Below are positions 1 through 8,778 of a DNA stretch of 64,000 nucleotides, piece by piece. Below the pieces are notes generated by a model. That model saw nothing but the letters and a program-made list of their open reading frames with translations, was not told the origin of the DNA and did not search any database. Positions within the stretch are counted from its first letter, which is position 1; every line of letters starts with the position of its first letter. This DNA is from Butyrivibrio sp. INlla16 (lineage in GTDB: Bacteria > Bacillota > Clostridia > Lachnospirales > Lachnospiraceae), in contig NZ_FMYB01000001.1 of NCBI RefSeq assembly GCF_900104155.1, positions 181,430-245,429 on the forward strand. Reading direction: 5' to 3'. The translations under genes were made by a program, and so were the position numbers.

Positions 1-112
1 TATATTTGTTTCTTGCTTCAGATTCCCCTGCAAAAGCAGCCTGAAGATTTTTCTCTGTCTGAGTTCCCTTTAAATCATCGGCTCTGCATCTCCACTTGTT
101 GTTTTCTGCCAT
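1..112 (-). CDS. Rubrerythrin, N-terminal part (runs off the window)
   Basis: Only the first 37 codons are present; the rest lies left of the window. Translation begins MAENNKWRCRADDLKGTQTE and continues with an AFAGESEARNKY motif, the first helix of the ferritin-like di-iron domain of rubrerythrins, which detoxify peroxide in anaerobes. The start is supported by AAGGAG eight bases upstream. The leader holds a 9-bp inverted repeat. The identification rests on the conserved N-terminus alone. Confidence 0.8.
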   Translation of the reverse strand, partial: MAENNKWRCRADDLKGTQTEKNLQAAFAGESEARNKY

Positions 113-133
113 TTTATCCATCTCCTTCCCAAT

Positions 134-161
134 ATTATTAGATTCCTACATTTCTAATAAT
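134..161. promoter_or_regulatory. Inverted repeat in the rubrerythrin leader
   Basis: ATTATTAGA (134-142) and TCTAATAAT (153-161) form a perfect 9-bp dyad with a 10-nt spacer, just upstream of the rubrerythrin ribosome binding site. It could be an operator for a peroxide-responsive repressor or an RNA hairpin. It does not clearly match a PerR box. Confidence 0.35.
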
Positions 162-230
162 AGCATAATCTACCGCTATAATTTATTAGATTTTTATAAA
201 AATATTTGTCGCAATATCGTAAAAAAATCA

Positions 231-1531
231 AATCTAGTATTTCATCCTCAAATTAACTGGACTTTTTAATCGGCAATGTATCAACAATCAATTCCTCTGA
301 TACGTCGATGTCATCCAGGTTATACTTCCAGTGGAAGACCACCGGTTCCTCATTCGCTTCTTCAAAGTACCGGTAAATACGCTGAACAAGTTCATCTTTG
401 GTTTTAACGCGTATTCCGCGAAGCATTTGACGTGTCATCTTACTGAAGAAGCCTTCAACCATGTTTAACCATGAACCATGTTTCGGAGTGAAAACAAATT
501 CAAATCTTCCGGGTACAGTTGCAAGATAACGTCTTGTTTCATCGGATGTATGTACTTTAAGATTATCCAAGACAATTCGGATCTTATCGCCACGAGGATA
601 TTTTTCATCAAGGATTTTGAGGAATTCGATATACTCCTTGCTGGTGTGTTTATCCCTTACAAGCGGTATTCCTTCACCGGTCTGAAGATCGATAGCTGCT
701 AACAATGAAACGGTTCCAAGGCGCTTATACTCGTAATCACGCTTGATGGTTGAATTACTCTCATTTGGTCTTAAATCATCAGAAGTAGTCGCAGTAGCCT
801 GGATGCCTGGTTTCTCATCATATGACAAAATATGTACGGTCTGATCATCCTCTTCAAAGGGAATAAGGTTTCCGGCTTTATCAAACTGGAATGAAAGCTG
901 CTTATATACAAGAAGCACGTTGTGCATCTTGGCATCAAAATCAGGGTCTCTGTTTTCGCAGTAATACGTGATCTTGTGTGGCTTTATATCAGCTTCATCA
1001 AGAATGGTGTTAACGGTACTTTTATGTATGGTTGAAAGACGGACATAGCCGGCAGCTTCAGCCGTTTTGTTGATATGAGATGTCAATTTTGCGTAAGTCC
1101 AGGTTTCTGCCGCATAGCCAAACTCAGACGGTTTCTGGCAGGCAATGTTGATGATCCAGGCTTTTTCTTCGTCTGTGATCTCGGCATTCCGACCTCGACC
1201 GGGGGCGTCATAGAGAGCGTTTTCAACTCCGCCTTCTTTGAATTTTTTAAGGCAAAGCATGACGCTTTTCCTGTTCAGATTCACTTTGCTGGCAATCTCA
1301 TCAATTGAGACACCATCGGCTTTAAGCAGGATTATTCTTGCACGGCTGACAGTCTGAGCCTGGATGGTACGAGCTCTTGTTTGTAGTTCGAGGTATTCGC
1401 GATCAGCCGGTGTGAGTTCGATCTGTGAAGCGGTTCTTCCCATGATAAATGCCCTCCAGTTTCTTCTCTGGATCCATTATATCATGGCATGAATATTTAG
1501 TCCATTTATTTAAAAGATATTATACTAGATT
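231..1531. mobile_element. IS630-family insertion sequence
   Basis: One DDE transposase gene is flanked by imperfect terminal inverted repeats. The outer ten bases AATCTAGTAT (231-240) recur inverted at 1522-1531, and an inner block with TGGACT matches on both sides. The exact outer edge and the TA target duplication could not be fixed by eye. Confidence 0.6.
253..1443 (-). CDS. IS630-family DDE transposase
   Basis: This 396-residue enzyme cuts and pastes the surrounding insertion sequence. Residues about 25-75 form a helix-turn-helix that binds the terminal repeats. The catalytic acidic residues appear to be D209 (SYDEKPG), D293 (IVLDNLKVH) and E330 (WLNMVEGFFS), the order and contexts expected for IS630 transposases. 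The reading frame is full length without stops, so the element may be active. The frame starts right inside the right-hand inverted repeat region. The gene is a stand-alone insertion between rubrerythrin and the DUF4173-like gene. Confidence 0.9.
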   Translation of the reverse strand: MGRTASQIELTPADREYLELQTRARTIQAQTVSRARIILLKADGVSIDEIASKVNLNRKSVMLCLKKFKEGGVENALYDAPGRGRNAEITDEEKAWIINIACQKPSEFGYAAETWTYAKLTSHINKTAEAAGYVRLSTIHKSTVNTILDEADIKPHKITYYCENRDPDFDAKMHNVLLVYKQLSFQFDKAGNLIPFEEDDQTVHILSYDEKPGIQATATTSDDLRPNESNSTIKRDYEYKRLGTVSLLAAIDLQTGEGIPLVRDKHTSKEYIEFLKILDEKYPRGDKIRIVLDNLKVHTSDETRRYLATVPGRFEFVFTPKHGSWLNMVEGFFSKMTRQMLRGIRVKTKDELVQRIYRYFEEANEEPVVFHWKYNLDDIDVSEELIVDTLPIKKSS

Positions 1532-1570
1532 ATATGTGTCAAAATGTTTTCTTGACACGATTTTGCTATA

Positions 1571-3166
1571 TCATTTCCCACTATACAGTATCTTCCACGC
1601 TGTGTATCTGGAGAAATTGAACTTCCTTATCTCTTTATAATGCTTCTCGTAGTAGCCGCGCCTATCACTAAGTCCGGTCTCGTACAGTTTCAGCAACTCT
1701 TCGTTTCCGGCATAGGCAGGAACAGCATCCTCGGAGATCTCTTCGGTAAGGTATCTTGTCATTGAGCTCTCGTATCTTCCCACTGAGTCTGTGCCGCCTG
1801 AGGTTTTCATGTATGCAAGGTCGTACTTTGCGACATGGTAATCAGGGTTAGCAAAAACGAACACAATATACATAGCAGTCATCGCTATCATGCAGCACTT
1901 AAATACCGGGAAGCTGTCATTATAAAGTCCGATAATCAGGAACAACAGGCAAATAGCAAGCACCGCGAGAAACCATAATACAAATACTCTGAGAAAAGTA
2001 AGGTGGTATGCTTCGATGTACATAAACATTCTGAATGCACTTGAAGCTATCATTATAGAAGTACAAATACCGATCAGAGTAAGAATGGCTTTAAGGACAT
2101 TATTTTCGGAAAAGAGCTTCTTACATACGGTAACGATTGCAAGGTTGAGCACACTTACCGCAAGCAGCTGATAGAAGCCCTCGTGCGCATATTCTGCGAA
2201 AGTATACTTTGCGGGAAGTGTCATATTTCCCATGAAGAGGAACACAATCTGTATCACACTGAAAAGCAAATATACAATCGCAAGAAGGCTTGAAAAGGTG
2301 ATGGCCACGATTGCGTTATATCCGCAATTCTTATTCTCTACAGTAACACCCTTCTTGGTAAGCACCTTAGCAACTGTATAAAAGAGCCATAGAGTCCAGG
2401 CAAGCATCCAGAGTATTCCGATCACATCCCAGAAATTATCAGGAAGCTTGAAAAGCCCAAACACTTTACCAAGAACATCAGAGAAAATTGCATCCGCGGA
2501 AGCAAGAAGTGCAAGCACAATCGAAAGAAGCGGAACTGCAACACAGATTCCGGCAAGCACTGCAATCAGATTCTGCTTATTCTTTGAGCTAACCTTGGCG
2601 CCGCCCACCCTGAAACACTCAACGCAGTCCAACACCGGATCAAGCATATTAGTTAAAGGTGACACAACCACTAACAATATTCCGATAAGATTACTGATAA
2701 TATCCCACTGCTTAGTATCAGCGTACAAATGTGTCATAAAGCTGAACATCAAAAGAAATATGGCAAATCCATCAACAAATAAAAGGGATTCATTTGCAGT
2801 GGTGCACTTTGAAATTGATAAGAGCATTAACGAAATTATGTAAAATAAGTTAAGAGCGCTTTTCCCGTCTCTGTCTTTAAAAAGTGACAAACCGTCGCTT
2901 TTTCTGGCAAATGCAATAAGTATAAGTGTGCCTGCCATAAAAAACGGATATGTAATTCCTGAAGTATTTCCATAAAGGCAGAAGGTATGCAGAATCGCAA
3001 ATATTACAGCCAGCGCTCCATACTTTTTAAAAGAAACTGCATCTCCCTTAGCCTTAGTCTGAACGGCATCCTGCACATAACATGCAGCTCCCACAGCGGT
3101 CTCGGCCAGGCATGCCTGCTCCACACCATTCTCCTGTAATAATCCCCCATCTATCGGTCTTTCCAT
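1571..3166 (-). CDS. DUF4173-like polytopic membrane protein
   Basis: This 531-residue protein has a short hydrophilic N-terminus, then about 11-12 hydrophobic helices between residues about 50 and 450, and a soluble tail of about 80 residues ending in YTAWKILYSGK. The pattern and the tail resemble the DUF4153/DUF4173 membrane proteins of Firmicutes, whose function is unknown. I chose the MERPIDGG start because AAGGAGG lies nine bases upstream; a longer frame would overlap the XRE gene. It lies 64 bp after the XRE gene on the same strand. These three genes (DUF2975, XRE, this one) probably form an operon, since XRE/DUF2975 pairs are common next to such proteins. Confidence 0.7.
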   Translation of the reverse strand: MERPIDGGLLQENGVEQACLAETAVGAACYVQDAVQTKAKGDAVSFKKYGALAVIFAILHTFCLYGNTSGITYPFFMAGTLILIAFARKSDGLSLFKDRDGKSALNLFYIISLMLLSISKCTTANESLLFVDGFAIFLLMFSFMTHLYADTKQWDIISNLIGILLVVVSPLTNMLDPVLDCVECFRVGGAKVSSKNKQNLIAVLAGICVAVPLLSIVLALLASADAIFSDVLGKVFGLFKLPDNFWDVIGILWMLAWTLWLFYTVAKVLTKKGVTVENKNCGYNAIVAITFSSLLAIVYLLFSVIQIVFLFMGNMTLPAKYTFAEYAHEGFYQLLAVSVLNLAIVTVCKKLFSENNVLKAILTLIGICTSIMIASSAFRMFMYIEAYHLTFLRVFVLWFLAVLAICLLFLIIGLYNDSFPVFKCCMIAMTAMYIVFVFANPDYHVAKYDLAYMKTSGGTDSVGRYESSMTRYLTEEISEDAVPAYAGNEELLKLYETGLSDRRGYYEKHYKEIRKFNFSRYTAWKILYSGK

Positions 3167-3230
3167 GATGATTCCTCCTTTTTGTGAAATGCCATAATAG
3201 CAAATCACATTATATTTGCGGTCATTAAAT

Positions 3231-3446
3231 TCAAGTATCATCATCCGGGATGAATTCGAGAATATCTCCCGGCTGACAATCCAGCTCTCTGCATATCGCA
3301 TCAAGCGTCTGAAGCCGCACTGCTTTTGCTTTGTTGTTTTTAAGTATTGATAGGTTAGCCAGAGTTATATCAACCTTCCCGGCCAGCTCTGTGAGGCCTA
3401 TCTTCCGCTTCGCCATCATCACATCCAAATTTATAACGATTGCCAT
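3231..3446 (-). CDS. Small XRE/Cro-type helix-turn-helix regulator
   Basis: This is a 71-residue protein that is almost only a DNA-binding domain. Helices about 8-60 contain the LTELAGKVDITLANLSILKN helix-turn-helix core, followed by LDAICRELDCQPGDILEF, the usual end of YozG-like regulators. GGAGGAAGAG lies directly before the ATG of MAIVINL, so I start there. The stop of the DUF2975 gene lies 14 bp upstream. In Firmicutes such tiny regulators are usually co-transcribed with a DUF2975 membrane protein, as here. The target is unknown. Confidence 0.85.
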   Translation of the reverse strand: MAIVINLDVMMAKRKIGLTELAGKVDITLANLSILKNNKAKAVRLQTLDAICRELDCQPGDILEFIPDDDT

Positions 3447-3460
3447 CTCTTCCTCCATCC

Positions 3461-3937
3461 TTAGATCGTCAGATCGTTCTCTTCCTTGTAACTGACTGCC
3501 TTGTCAAAGACCTTTGCCAGAACCTTGCTGAGTATTCCCGCAAAAAGGAATACCGCTGAAGTCACTAAGGAAGCAGGTGTGAAGTAGATAAAATTCCTGA
3601 GGATTTTTACCACCGCAATCGCAAATGCATAATTCGCCATTCTCGACAGGCTTTCAACATTCTCCCTGATAAAACAATTGTCCTCGATAACCGTTTTCAT
3701 CATCTTCCTGAGTTCAAAAAGAATGAGTAATGCCAGCCCGCCGGCAAGCATTATGGAAATTATTGCAAAGATGTAATGGTCCATAATTTCTGCATATTCA
3801 GTCGTATCTCCGAGAACCGTCATGGAGATCTCCACTGCCTTTTTTAGTCCGAACGGCACTGCAAGCTCCATGATAAGTCCAACAACAAGACTGATATCCA
3901 AAAACTTCTTGAAATAAACATTTAAGCGGTCGCTCAT
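3461..3937 (-). CDS. DUF2975 family membrane protein
   Basis: This protein has about 158 residues and four hydrophobic segments, with the charged loop FELRKMMKTVIEDNCFIRENVESLSRM between the second and third, typical of DUF2975. Function is unknown; partners are nearly always small XRE regulators, so the pair may sense a membrane state. The start is unsure: an ATG at 3937 lies 14 nt after AAGGAG, while a GTG at 3952 lies too close to it. Confidence 0.75.
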   Translation of the reverse strand: MSDRLNVYFKKFLDISLVVGLIMELAVPFGLKKAVEISMTVLGDTTEYAEIMDHYIFAIISIMLAGGLALLILFELRKMMKTVIEDNCFIRENVESLSRMANYAFAIAVVKILRNFIYFTPASLVTSAVFLFAGILSKVLAKVFDKAVSYKEENDLTI

Positions 3938-4088
3938 TATTACCGGTCTCACTCCTTTTCATGCGCATATAAATAATCTTAAGATATTTTCGTTATATCA
4001 CAGTCATTTTTGAGAGTCAATAATTTTTTATCGTTTTTCGATAAATAGAATTTCACCCCGGAAACAAACCAAGCCTATAAAAATGGAT

Positions 4089-4128
4089 AAAAAAACTGCG
4101 CATGACCCGCTAAAAGAGCCATGCGCAG
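4089..4128 (-). terminator. Intrinsic terminator of the permease gene
   Basis: CTGCGCATG (4096-4104) pairs perfectly with CATGCGCAG (4120-4128). On the minus strand the stem is followed by seven T residues. It lies just past the permease stop codon. Confidence 0.85.
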
Positions 4129-4164
4129 CGTAACTGCCAAATATTTTATACAGCTTTTTGTCCT

Positions 4165-5595
4165 TTATTTGTTCCCTGTCTTTTTCTCATTCTTTGCAAT
4201 AATGGGAAGCACAACTCCGAGTGCGGTAAGCACAAGAGGAGTGATTACATTAAGTGCAAAGGTAAAAGGATCTGTATCATACATACCGAGAATGCAGCTT
4301 GCTGCAGTCACGATAAAGCACCATGCTCCGAAGAAAAGTGCAACACCCTGGTTCTTGACGAATCTGTACTCAGCGGGGAACTTATCACCTGCTTTTCTAA
4401 GTGCCATATACGCAAAGAACACCCAGAGATAACGAAGAGGCATACATACGGAATTGAGCTTTGTAAGCTGCTTAAGTACTGCTGCCGCACCGGGTACAAA
4501 TGACTGAATAAGAATGATTGATCCTGAAAGAACCGCAACCATCTTGATTCCGTTTACATACGCACCGGCATCATTTTTCTTAAGAAGACCTGAAGGGATG
4601 AACTCTCTTGCGTCCTCGTTATCGAGAAGCATACGAAGAGGTGCATCAATACTGATAACAAGAGTTGAGAGCTGGCCTATCATGTTGCATACAGCATAGA
4701 TGATAAGAAGAAGATCACCTACATGATAGTAATTGCCAAGCTTCTGGAATGCCCAGTAGCTTCCGTTTGAATTGTAAGCATTAAAACTCTCTGCAGATGC
4801 GTTGATCTCAGCAGGGTCGAACATCATACCCATTGAAATAGTTCCGAGAATAGCGCATACAACTACCATGATAGCAAGTGTGATCATGGATCTGGGGAAC
4901 CCTTTGCTGGGATTCTCAACCTTGTTTACGTAAGGAGAAATCTTCTCGCATCCGCCAACAGCAAATACAAGGATTGAAAGTGATGTGAAGTATTTAACAT
5001 CAAACTGAGGGATAAGATTTTTCATCCCAAAGTCCATTGACACAAAGCCAGCATTCGGATTAATTGCCGGAGCTGCAAACATCATAAGGATATAAAGAAT
5101 AGACATCACAAACATACTTGTTCCAGCAATTGTTGCAAGCTTCTTAAGAGGATTAAGACCTCTTGATGCAACAAAGCAGAAAAGAAGAAGAATTGCAAAA
5201 GTCACAAGCTGAACAGCAAGTGTCGGGAATGTGTCGTATGTCTCACCGTTTCGGAAAATAGCCCAGCAAAGAGCCTTAAGACCGCCTGATGACTTTGACG
5301 CAATATAAGTGATATGGCATGCCCAGTAGGTCCAACCCGCGTAATAAGCAACCTTGGGACCTGTTGTACTGAGTATCCATGAGCTTACTCCACCGCCTGA
5401 TGTTTTGAAAGCGGAGCCAAGCTCACCGACCATAAGTGCATAGGGAACAAAATAAAGTGCAAACATTAGTATCCAGCTGAAGATAACCTGAATACCATTG
5501 AAGTAAACGAAACCATTTAATACGTTACCAAAGCCCCACACCGTAGAGAAGGCCATGAACGCCAAAGTGGTCCATTTCATACGTTTTGAATCCAT
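4165..5595 (-). CDS. APC-superfamily amino-acid permease (YjeM/GadC-like)
   Basis: This 476-residue protein has about 12 predicted membrane helices. It begins MDSKRMKWTTLAFMAFSTVWGFGNV, where helix 1 is broken by the glycine-rich unwound stretch typical of APC transporters. The GELGSAFKTSGGGVSSWI segment in helix 2 and the FAVGGCEKISPYVNKVENPSKGFPR loop after helix 6 point to the glutamate/GABA antiporter-like branch that includes YjeM. It probably moves an amino acid across the inner membrane; the substrate cannot be read from the sequence. AGGAGG lies nine bases before the start. A strong terminator follows, so the gene is probably transcribed alone. Confidence 0.8.
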   Translation of the reverse strand: MDSKRMKWTTLAFMAFSTVWGFGNVLNGFVYFNGIQVIFSWILMFALYFVPYALMVGELGSAFKTSGGGVSSWILSTTGPKVAYYAGWTYWACHITYIASKSSGGLKALCWAIFRNGETYDTFPTLAVQLVTFAILLLFCFVASRGLNPLKKLATIAGTSMFVMSILYILMMFAAPAINPNAGFVSMDFGMKNLIPQFDVKYFTSLSILVFAVGGCEKISPYVNKVENPSKGFPRSMITLAIMVVVCAILGTISMGMMFDPAEINASAESFNAYNSNGSYWAFQKLGNYYHVGDLLLIIYAVCNMIGQLSTLVISIDAPLRMLLDNEDAREFIPSGLLKKNDAGAYVNGIKMVAVLSGSIILIQSFVPGAAAVLKQLTKLNSVCMPLRYLWVFFAYMALRKAGDKFPAEYRFVKNQGVALFFGAWCFIVTAASCILGMYDTDPFTFALNVITPLVLTALGVVLPIIAKNEKKTGNK

Positions 5596-5741
5596 TTCTC
5601 TAACTACCTCCTAAAAATTCATAAATCTTTCGTTTGCAAAAACAGATTCGTTTTGAGTGCAACTTTTCAAGTTTACACCCGAATTATAAAAATGTCATCA
5701 CTTAGTTTCAAAAATGGTTGATATTGAATAAAAACAGACGA

Positions 5742-6512
5742 TTAATGCATTATCACAGGAAGCGTATGCTCCTTGGAAAAAGTTGTTTGAGCAGCTGAAC
5801 TCTCAACCGGTACAAATTTGGTATCCTTTGACTCGGGATTGATTCTAATCATCGGTGTTCCGTCACCCGCCATAAAAGCCTTAACATATTCATCAATGTT
5901 ATTTATTTTGTAAGGAAAACTCATCGCTCCCATGGAAAGCTGCGGGAAGGAATGAATGTCGGATCCGGCTGACATAAGGAAATTGTGTTCTTTTGCAAAT
6001 AGATAGCCGAGAGCATTCTGCCAGTCAGGGTTGTTGGAGTTATAAATCTCCGCTCCGTCGCAAACGGAAGGCGTCAGATGAATAGCAGACAAATAGCCCC
6101 TTTCTCGATAGGGATGCGCCTGTATCATGATACCGCCCGCCTGATGAACAAGATCGTATACCTCTTTTCTGGACTTCTCCATGATATTTTCATTATCAAG
6201 AAGCCAGTTTTTATCAACTCCGTAAAGAAGATATTCGTCGCCCTCAAAGTTGAATTCTATGCCGAACATAACTGTAAAATCAAGTCCATCGGCAGCAGCA
6301 AGTGCATGTTCATAGCCGCTGCAATACTGCTCCACTCTATTTTCCCAAGGCAGCGCCTTAGGAATACAGCTGTTTCCGTTAAAAAAGTGATCTGTTACAA
6401 TCAGGCCACTGTAACCAAGATCCATCATATATTCAATGTAGTCACCGGCCGGCGTACTTGAGCAGGCACTCGCCTCCATTGTGTGTAAGTGCGTTTCGTA
6501 AAGGTATCCCAT
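5742..6512 (-). CDS. PHP-domain metal-dependent hydrolase
   Basis: This 256-residue protein has the PHP fold. ETHLHTMEAS near the start gives the HxH metal ligands, GLIVTDHFF gives the next D-H pair, MFGIEFNFEG an acidic ligand, MIQAHPYRE a histidine, and MSAGSDIHSFPQ the final D-x-H. PHP proteins of this kind act on phosphoesters such as histidinol phosphate or nucleotides; the substrate is unknown here. I start at MGYLYETH because GAGAGG lies upstream. It follows the phosphatase gene by 4 bp, so the two are probably co-transcribed. Confidence 0.8.
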   Translation of the reverse strand: MGYLYETHLHTMEASACSSTPAGDYIEYMMDLGYSGLIVTDHFFNGNSCIPKALPWENRVEQYCSGYEHALAAADGLDFTVMFGIEFNFEGDEYLLYGVDKNWLLDNENIMEKSRKEVYDLVHQAGGIMIQAHPYRERGYLSAIHLTPSVCDGAEIYNSNNPDWQNALGYLFAKEHNFLMSAGSDIHSFPQLSMGAMSFPYKINNIDEYVKAFMAGDGTPMIRINPESKDTKFVPVESSAAQTTFSKEHTLPVIMH

Positions 6513-6516
6513 ATTT

Positions 6517-7122
6517 TTATCCTCTCGGAAAGTCATCATGAATCAGTCCCAAGTCATAGTCCTGATCGTCATCATAATCATATACATTATTATCTTCCGA
6601 ACCTGCGCTATTGCCAAGTACTTTCGCATACTCAGGATTCATAAGAATCTCTCTGAAAAGACCATGGCAGCCCTCTGAGCAGTCCCTCCAGGTATCATCA
6701 AAATTACCGGTATACCACGGATCAGACACATCTCCGCTCCTGTCGGCAAAATCAAGCATCTTATATACTTTACCCTCGGGATCATTATTGAAAAGTCGCT
6801 TCAAATCTCTGATATTGGCGCTGTCCATACCGATGATAAAGTCAAATTTGCCATAATCAGCCCTTGAAGTAAGTCTTGCTCTTTTCTCAGACACTCCCAG
6901 TTCATTATCCGGAGTTCCTATTCCGTGCTCACGAAGTTTCGCCTTAGCAGGCGGATAAACCGGGCTCCCCTGACCATTCCATATCTCATCTGTGTGAGTT
7001 GCTGATGATTCAATGTGGAACTGATCCTCCAGGTGCTGTTTTCTGACTATATCTTTCATTATGAATTCTGCCATCGTGGAACGGCATATATTGCCGTGAC
7101 ATACGAATAAAATTCTTATCAT
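6517..7122 (-). CDS. Low-molecular-weight protein tyrosine phosphatase, integration target of both elements
   Basis: This protein has 201 residues. Residues 1-20 (MIRILFVCHGNICRSTMAEF) hold the P-loop C8-HGNIC-R14-S of LMW-PTPs, and DPWYTGNF carries the general-acid aspartate. The family is usually about 155 residues; here an acidic Asp-rich tail of about 35 residues is added. The first 31 bases of the gene are the attachment site of element 1, so its 5' leader now comes from element DNA, with AGAGGG about ten bases before the ATG. Two further copies of this 5' end lie at 49.07 and 63.57 kb. The PHP gene follows after 4 bp. Confidence 0.9.
   Translation of the reverse strand: MIRILFVCHGNICRSTMAEFIMKDIVRKQHLEDQFHIESSATHTDEIWNGQGSPVYPPAKAKLREHGIGTPDNELGVSEKRARLTSRADYGKFDFIIGMDSANIRDLKRLFNNDPEGKVYKMLDFADRSGDVSDPWYTGNFDDTWRDCSEGCHGLFREILMNPEYAKVLGNSAGSEDNNVYDYDDDQDYDLGLIHDDFPRG
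7092..7122. repeat. Attachment site A (left end of element 1)
   Basis: This 31-bp stretch, the start of the LMW-PTP gene, matches the junction site at 49043-49073 at 24 of 31 positions, including TGCCGTG at one end and TTATCAT at the other. The integrase gene lies 160 bp away, as expected for an attL site. Confidence 0.7.
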
Positions 7123-7229
7123 TGCTCTAAAGCCCTCTATTTCTGCGTTTTCCCGCATTTTGTATTTTTATTATTTTGTGGCTTACACCGCATAAGATGG
7201 CATATCTTGGTGTATACTTCCCGGCAAGT

Positions 7230-7250
7230 GGGGTAAAAATTGGGGTAAAA
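7230..7250. repeat. Paired GGGGTAAAA repeats, likely integrase arm sites (element 1, left)
   Basis: Two GGGGTAAAA copies lie 11-12 bp apart beside the integrase gene. A matching pair sits at 48962-48981 at the other end. Tn916-type integrases bind such repeats with their N-terminal domain. Confidence 0.55.
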
Positions 7251-7285
7251 CTTTTAAGTTTGCCCCTTAAGTATTTTCAAGGCTT

Positions 7286-8485
7286 TCAGACAATCTTCAA
7301 TCCTCGAAGTTCCTTCTTTGCATCCTCAAATCCTATATGAGTATATGTGTTTAATGTAACACTGATATCCGAGTGTCCCATTAAATATTGAAGTGTCTTT
7401 GGATTCATCCCTGACTTTGCCATGTTCGTACAATAGGTATGCCTGCATATATGTGGTGTGACTTTTGGCATCTGCACTTTATAAATCTTATTGTATTTCT
7501 GAACAATATGCTTAAAGTAGTGATCCCAATGCAAAGAGTATACCACGCTTCCATCCTTATCAAAATAGAGGAAGCCTGTTTTTCCATCTATCATAGGCTC
7601 TACATCAGGTGGTCTTCTTCTGGCAATTATTTTTCTGAAGCACTCCTCCACTTCTGCAGACATTGGCAATACTCTTTTGCCGCTTTCGGTTTTTGTTTCT
7701 TCAATGTAGTATCCGTATTTAGCTTTTTTCTGTAGCTGATGATCTACATTTATGGAGTGATTCTTGAAATCAATATCAGAAACTGTCAGGCCACAGAACT
7801 CTGAAATCCTCATTCCAGTCTTAAAAAGAATAAAAATCGCTTCGTAATATCTTGAGAAGTGCTTATCTTCTTTAACAAAATTCAGAAACTTACGCTCGTT
7901 CTCTCTTGACAGCGCCTCTCGCTGGATACTGTCGTTAATGATTACATTAACAAGTTCAAAATCAAATGGATTCTTTCTTATTAAGTCATCATCCAAGGCA
8001 AGTCTGAATGCTGGTCTTAAGACACCTCTTATATTCGTGATTTGACTATAGCTTTTTTCCTGCTCTTTTTGTAGCTGAATAAGCCAAAGTTTTGCATCAG
8101 ATTTACGAACTGTATCTATCCGTTTCTTTCCAAATGGATCTTTTTTCAAAAAATTAAGTACCGTTCCGTAGTTAAGCATTGTAGTATGCCTAACCCCCAC
8201 CCTTGTATCGATATACTTTTTCGCCAGATCAAATACAGTAAGCTTTCCTCCGTCAGTTACTATTCTGTCAAACTCATCAGCCTGTATCTTCTTTTCAAGC
8301 TCTCTTAAGGGTTCCGTGTCCTTCTTCCCGGGAGGTACTTTATCGTGAATATCAAGCCTCCAGCTATACACTTCTTTTCTTTTCCCATCCCATGCAGTAT
8401 ATCTGAATCGATATCTGCCATCTGATCTCTGGCTTTCTCCATCTCGAAGAAGCCGTCCTTTATCATCTTTTCTCCTTTCAACCAT
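7286..8485 (-). CDS. int: Tyrosine recombinase (Tn916-type integrase) of element 1
   Basis: This 399-residue enzyme excises and integrates element 1. Residues 1-70 (RYRFRYTAWDGKRKEVYSWR) form the AP2-like arm-binding domain, about 90-200 the core-binding domain, and 200-390 the catalytic domain. Catalytic motifs are R in GMRISEFCGLT, HICRHTYCTNM (H-x-x-R), GHSDISVTLNTYTH with the late histidine and the Tyr nucleophile. It lies at the element's left edge pointing outward to the target gene, preceded by AAGGAGG. It is very similar in layout to the integrase at 49216-50412, which fits the use of one shared target site. Confidence 0.93.
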   Translation of the reverse strand: MVERRKDDKGRLLRDGESQRSDGRYRFRYTAWDGKRKEVYSWRLDIHDKVPPGKKDTEPLRELEKKIQADEFDRIVTDGGKLTVFDLAKKYIDTRVGVRHTTMLNYGTVLNFLKKDPFGKKRIDTVRKSDAKLWLIQLQKEQEKSYSQITNIRGVLRPAFRLALDDDLIRKNPFDFELVNVIINDSIQREALSRENERKFLNFVKEDKHFSRYYEAIFILFKTGMRISEFCGLTVSDIDFKNHSINVDHQLQKKAKYGYYIEETKTESGKRVLPMSAEVEECFRKIIARRRPPDVEPMIDGKTGFLYFDKDGSVVYSLHWDHYFKHIVQKYNKIYKVQMPKVTPHICRHTYCTNMAKSGMNPKTLQYLMGHSDISVTLNTYTHIGFEDAKKELRGLKIV

Positions 8486-8574
8486 ATCGTGCCTCCTTTT
8501 CTAAGAAAAGAAACACTTCATCCATGTCTATAAATAACATATCAGATGCCACATGAAAAGCATGACGAATATTA

Positions 8575-8778
8575 TTAAATAACTTCTGCTTCATCTAAGT
8601 ACTCCTCAAACATTTTTCTCTTGATTCTTGTGTGTGTTCCAATCTCAATAAGGAAACTGGCTCCTGTATTTTCTGCGACCATGCACCTAAGCCTCTTTTC
8701 ACCAATTCCAAAGTAATTCGCTGCTTCCTGTATACTCAGTGAGTATTTCCGCCATACTGGTATCTTACTTTCTTCCAT
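8575..8778 (-). CDS. xis: Excisionase (Tn916 Xis family)
   Basis: This 67-residue DNA-binding protein bends the element ends to favour excision. YSLSIQEAANYFGIGEKRLR is the winged-helix recognition region, followed by IEIGTHTRIKRKMFEEYLD, both hallmarks of Tn916-type Xis. Its 5' end overlaps the MazF stop by 14 bp, and the integrase follows 89 bp on, so toxin, xis and int are translated as one unit. A second Xis lies at 50531-50896. Confidence 0.9.
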   Translation of the reverse strand: MEESKIPVWRKYSLSIQEAANYFGIGEKRLRCMVAENTGASFLIEIGTHTRIKRKMFEEYLDEAEVI

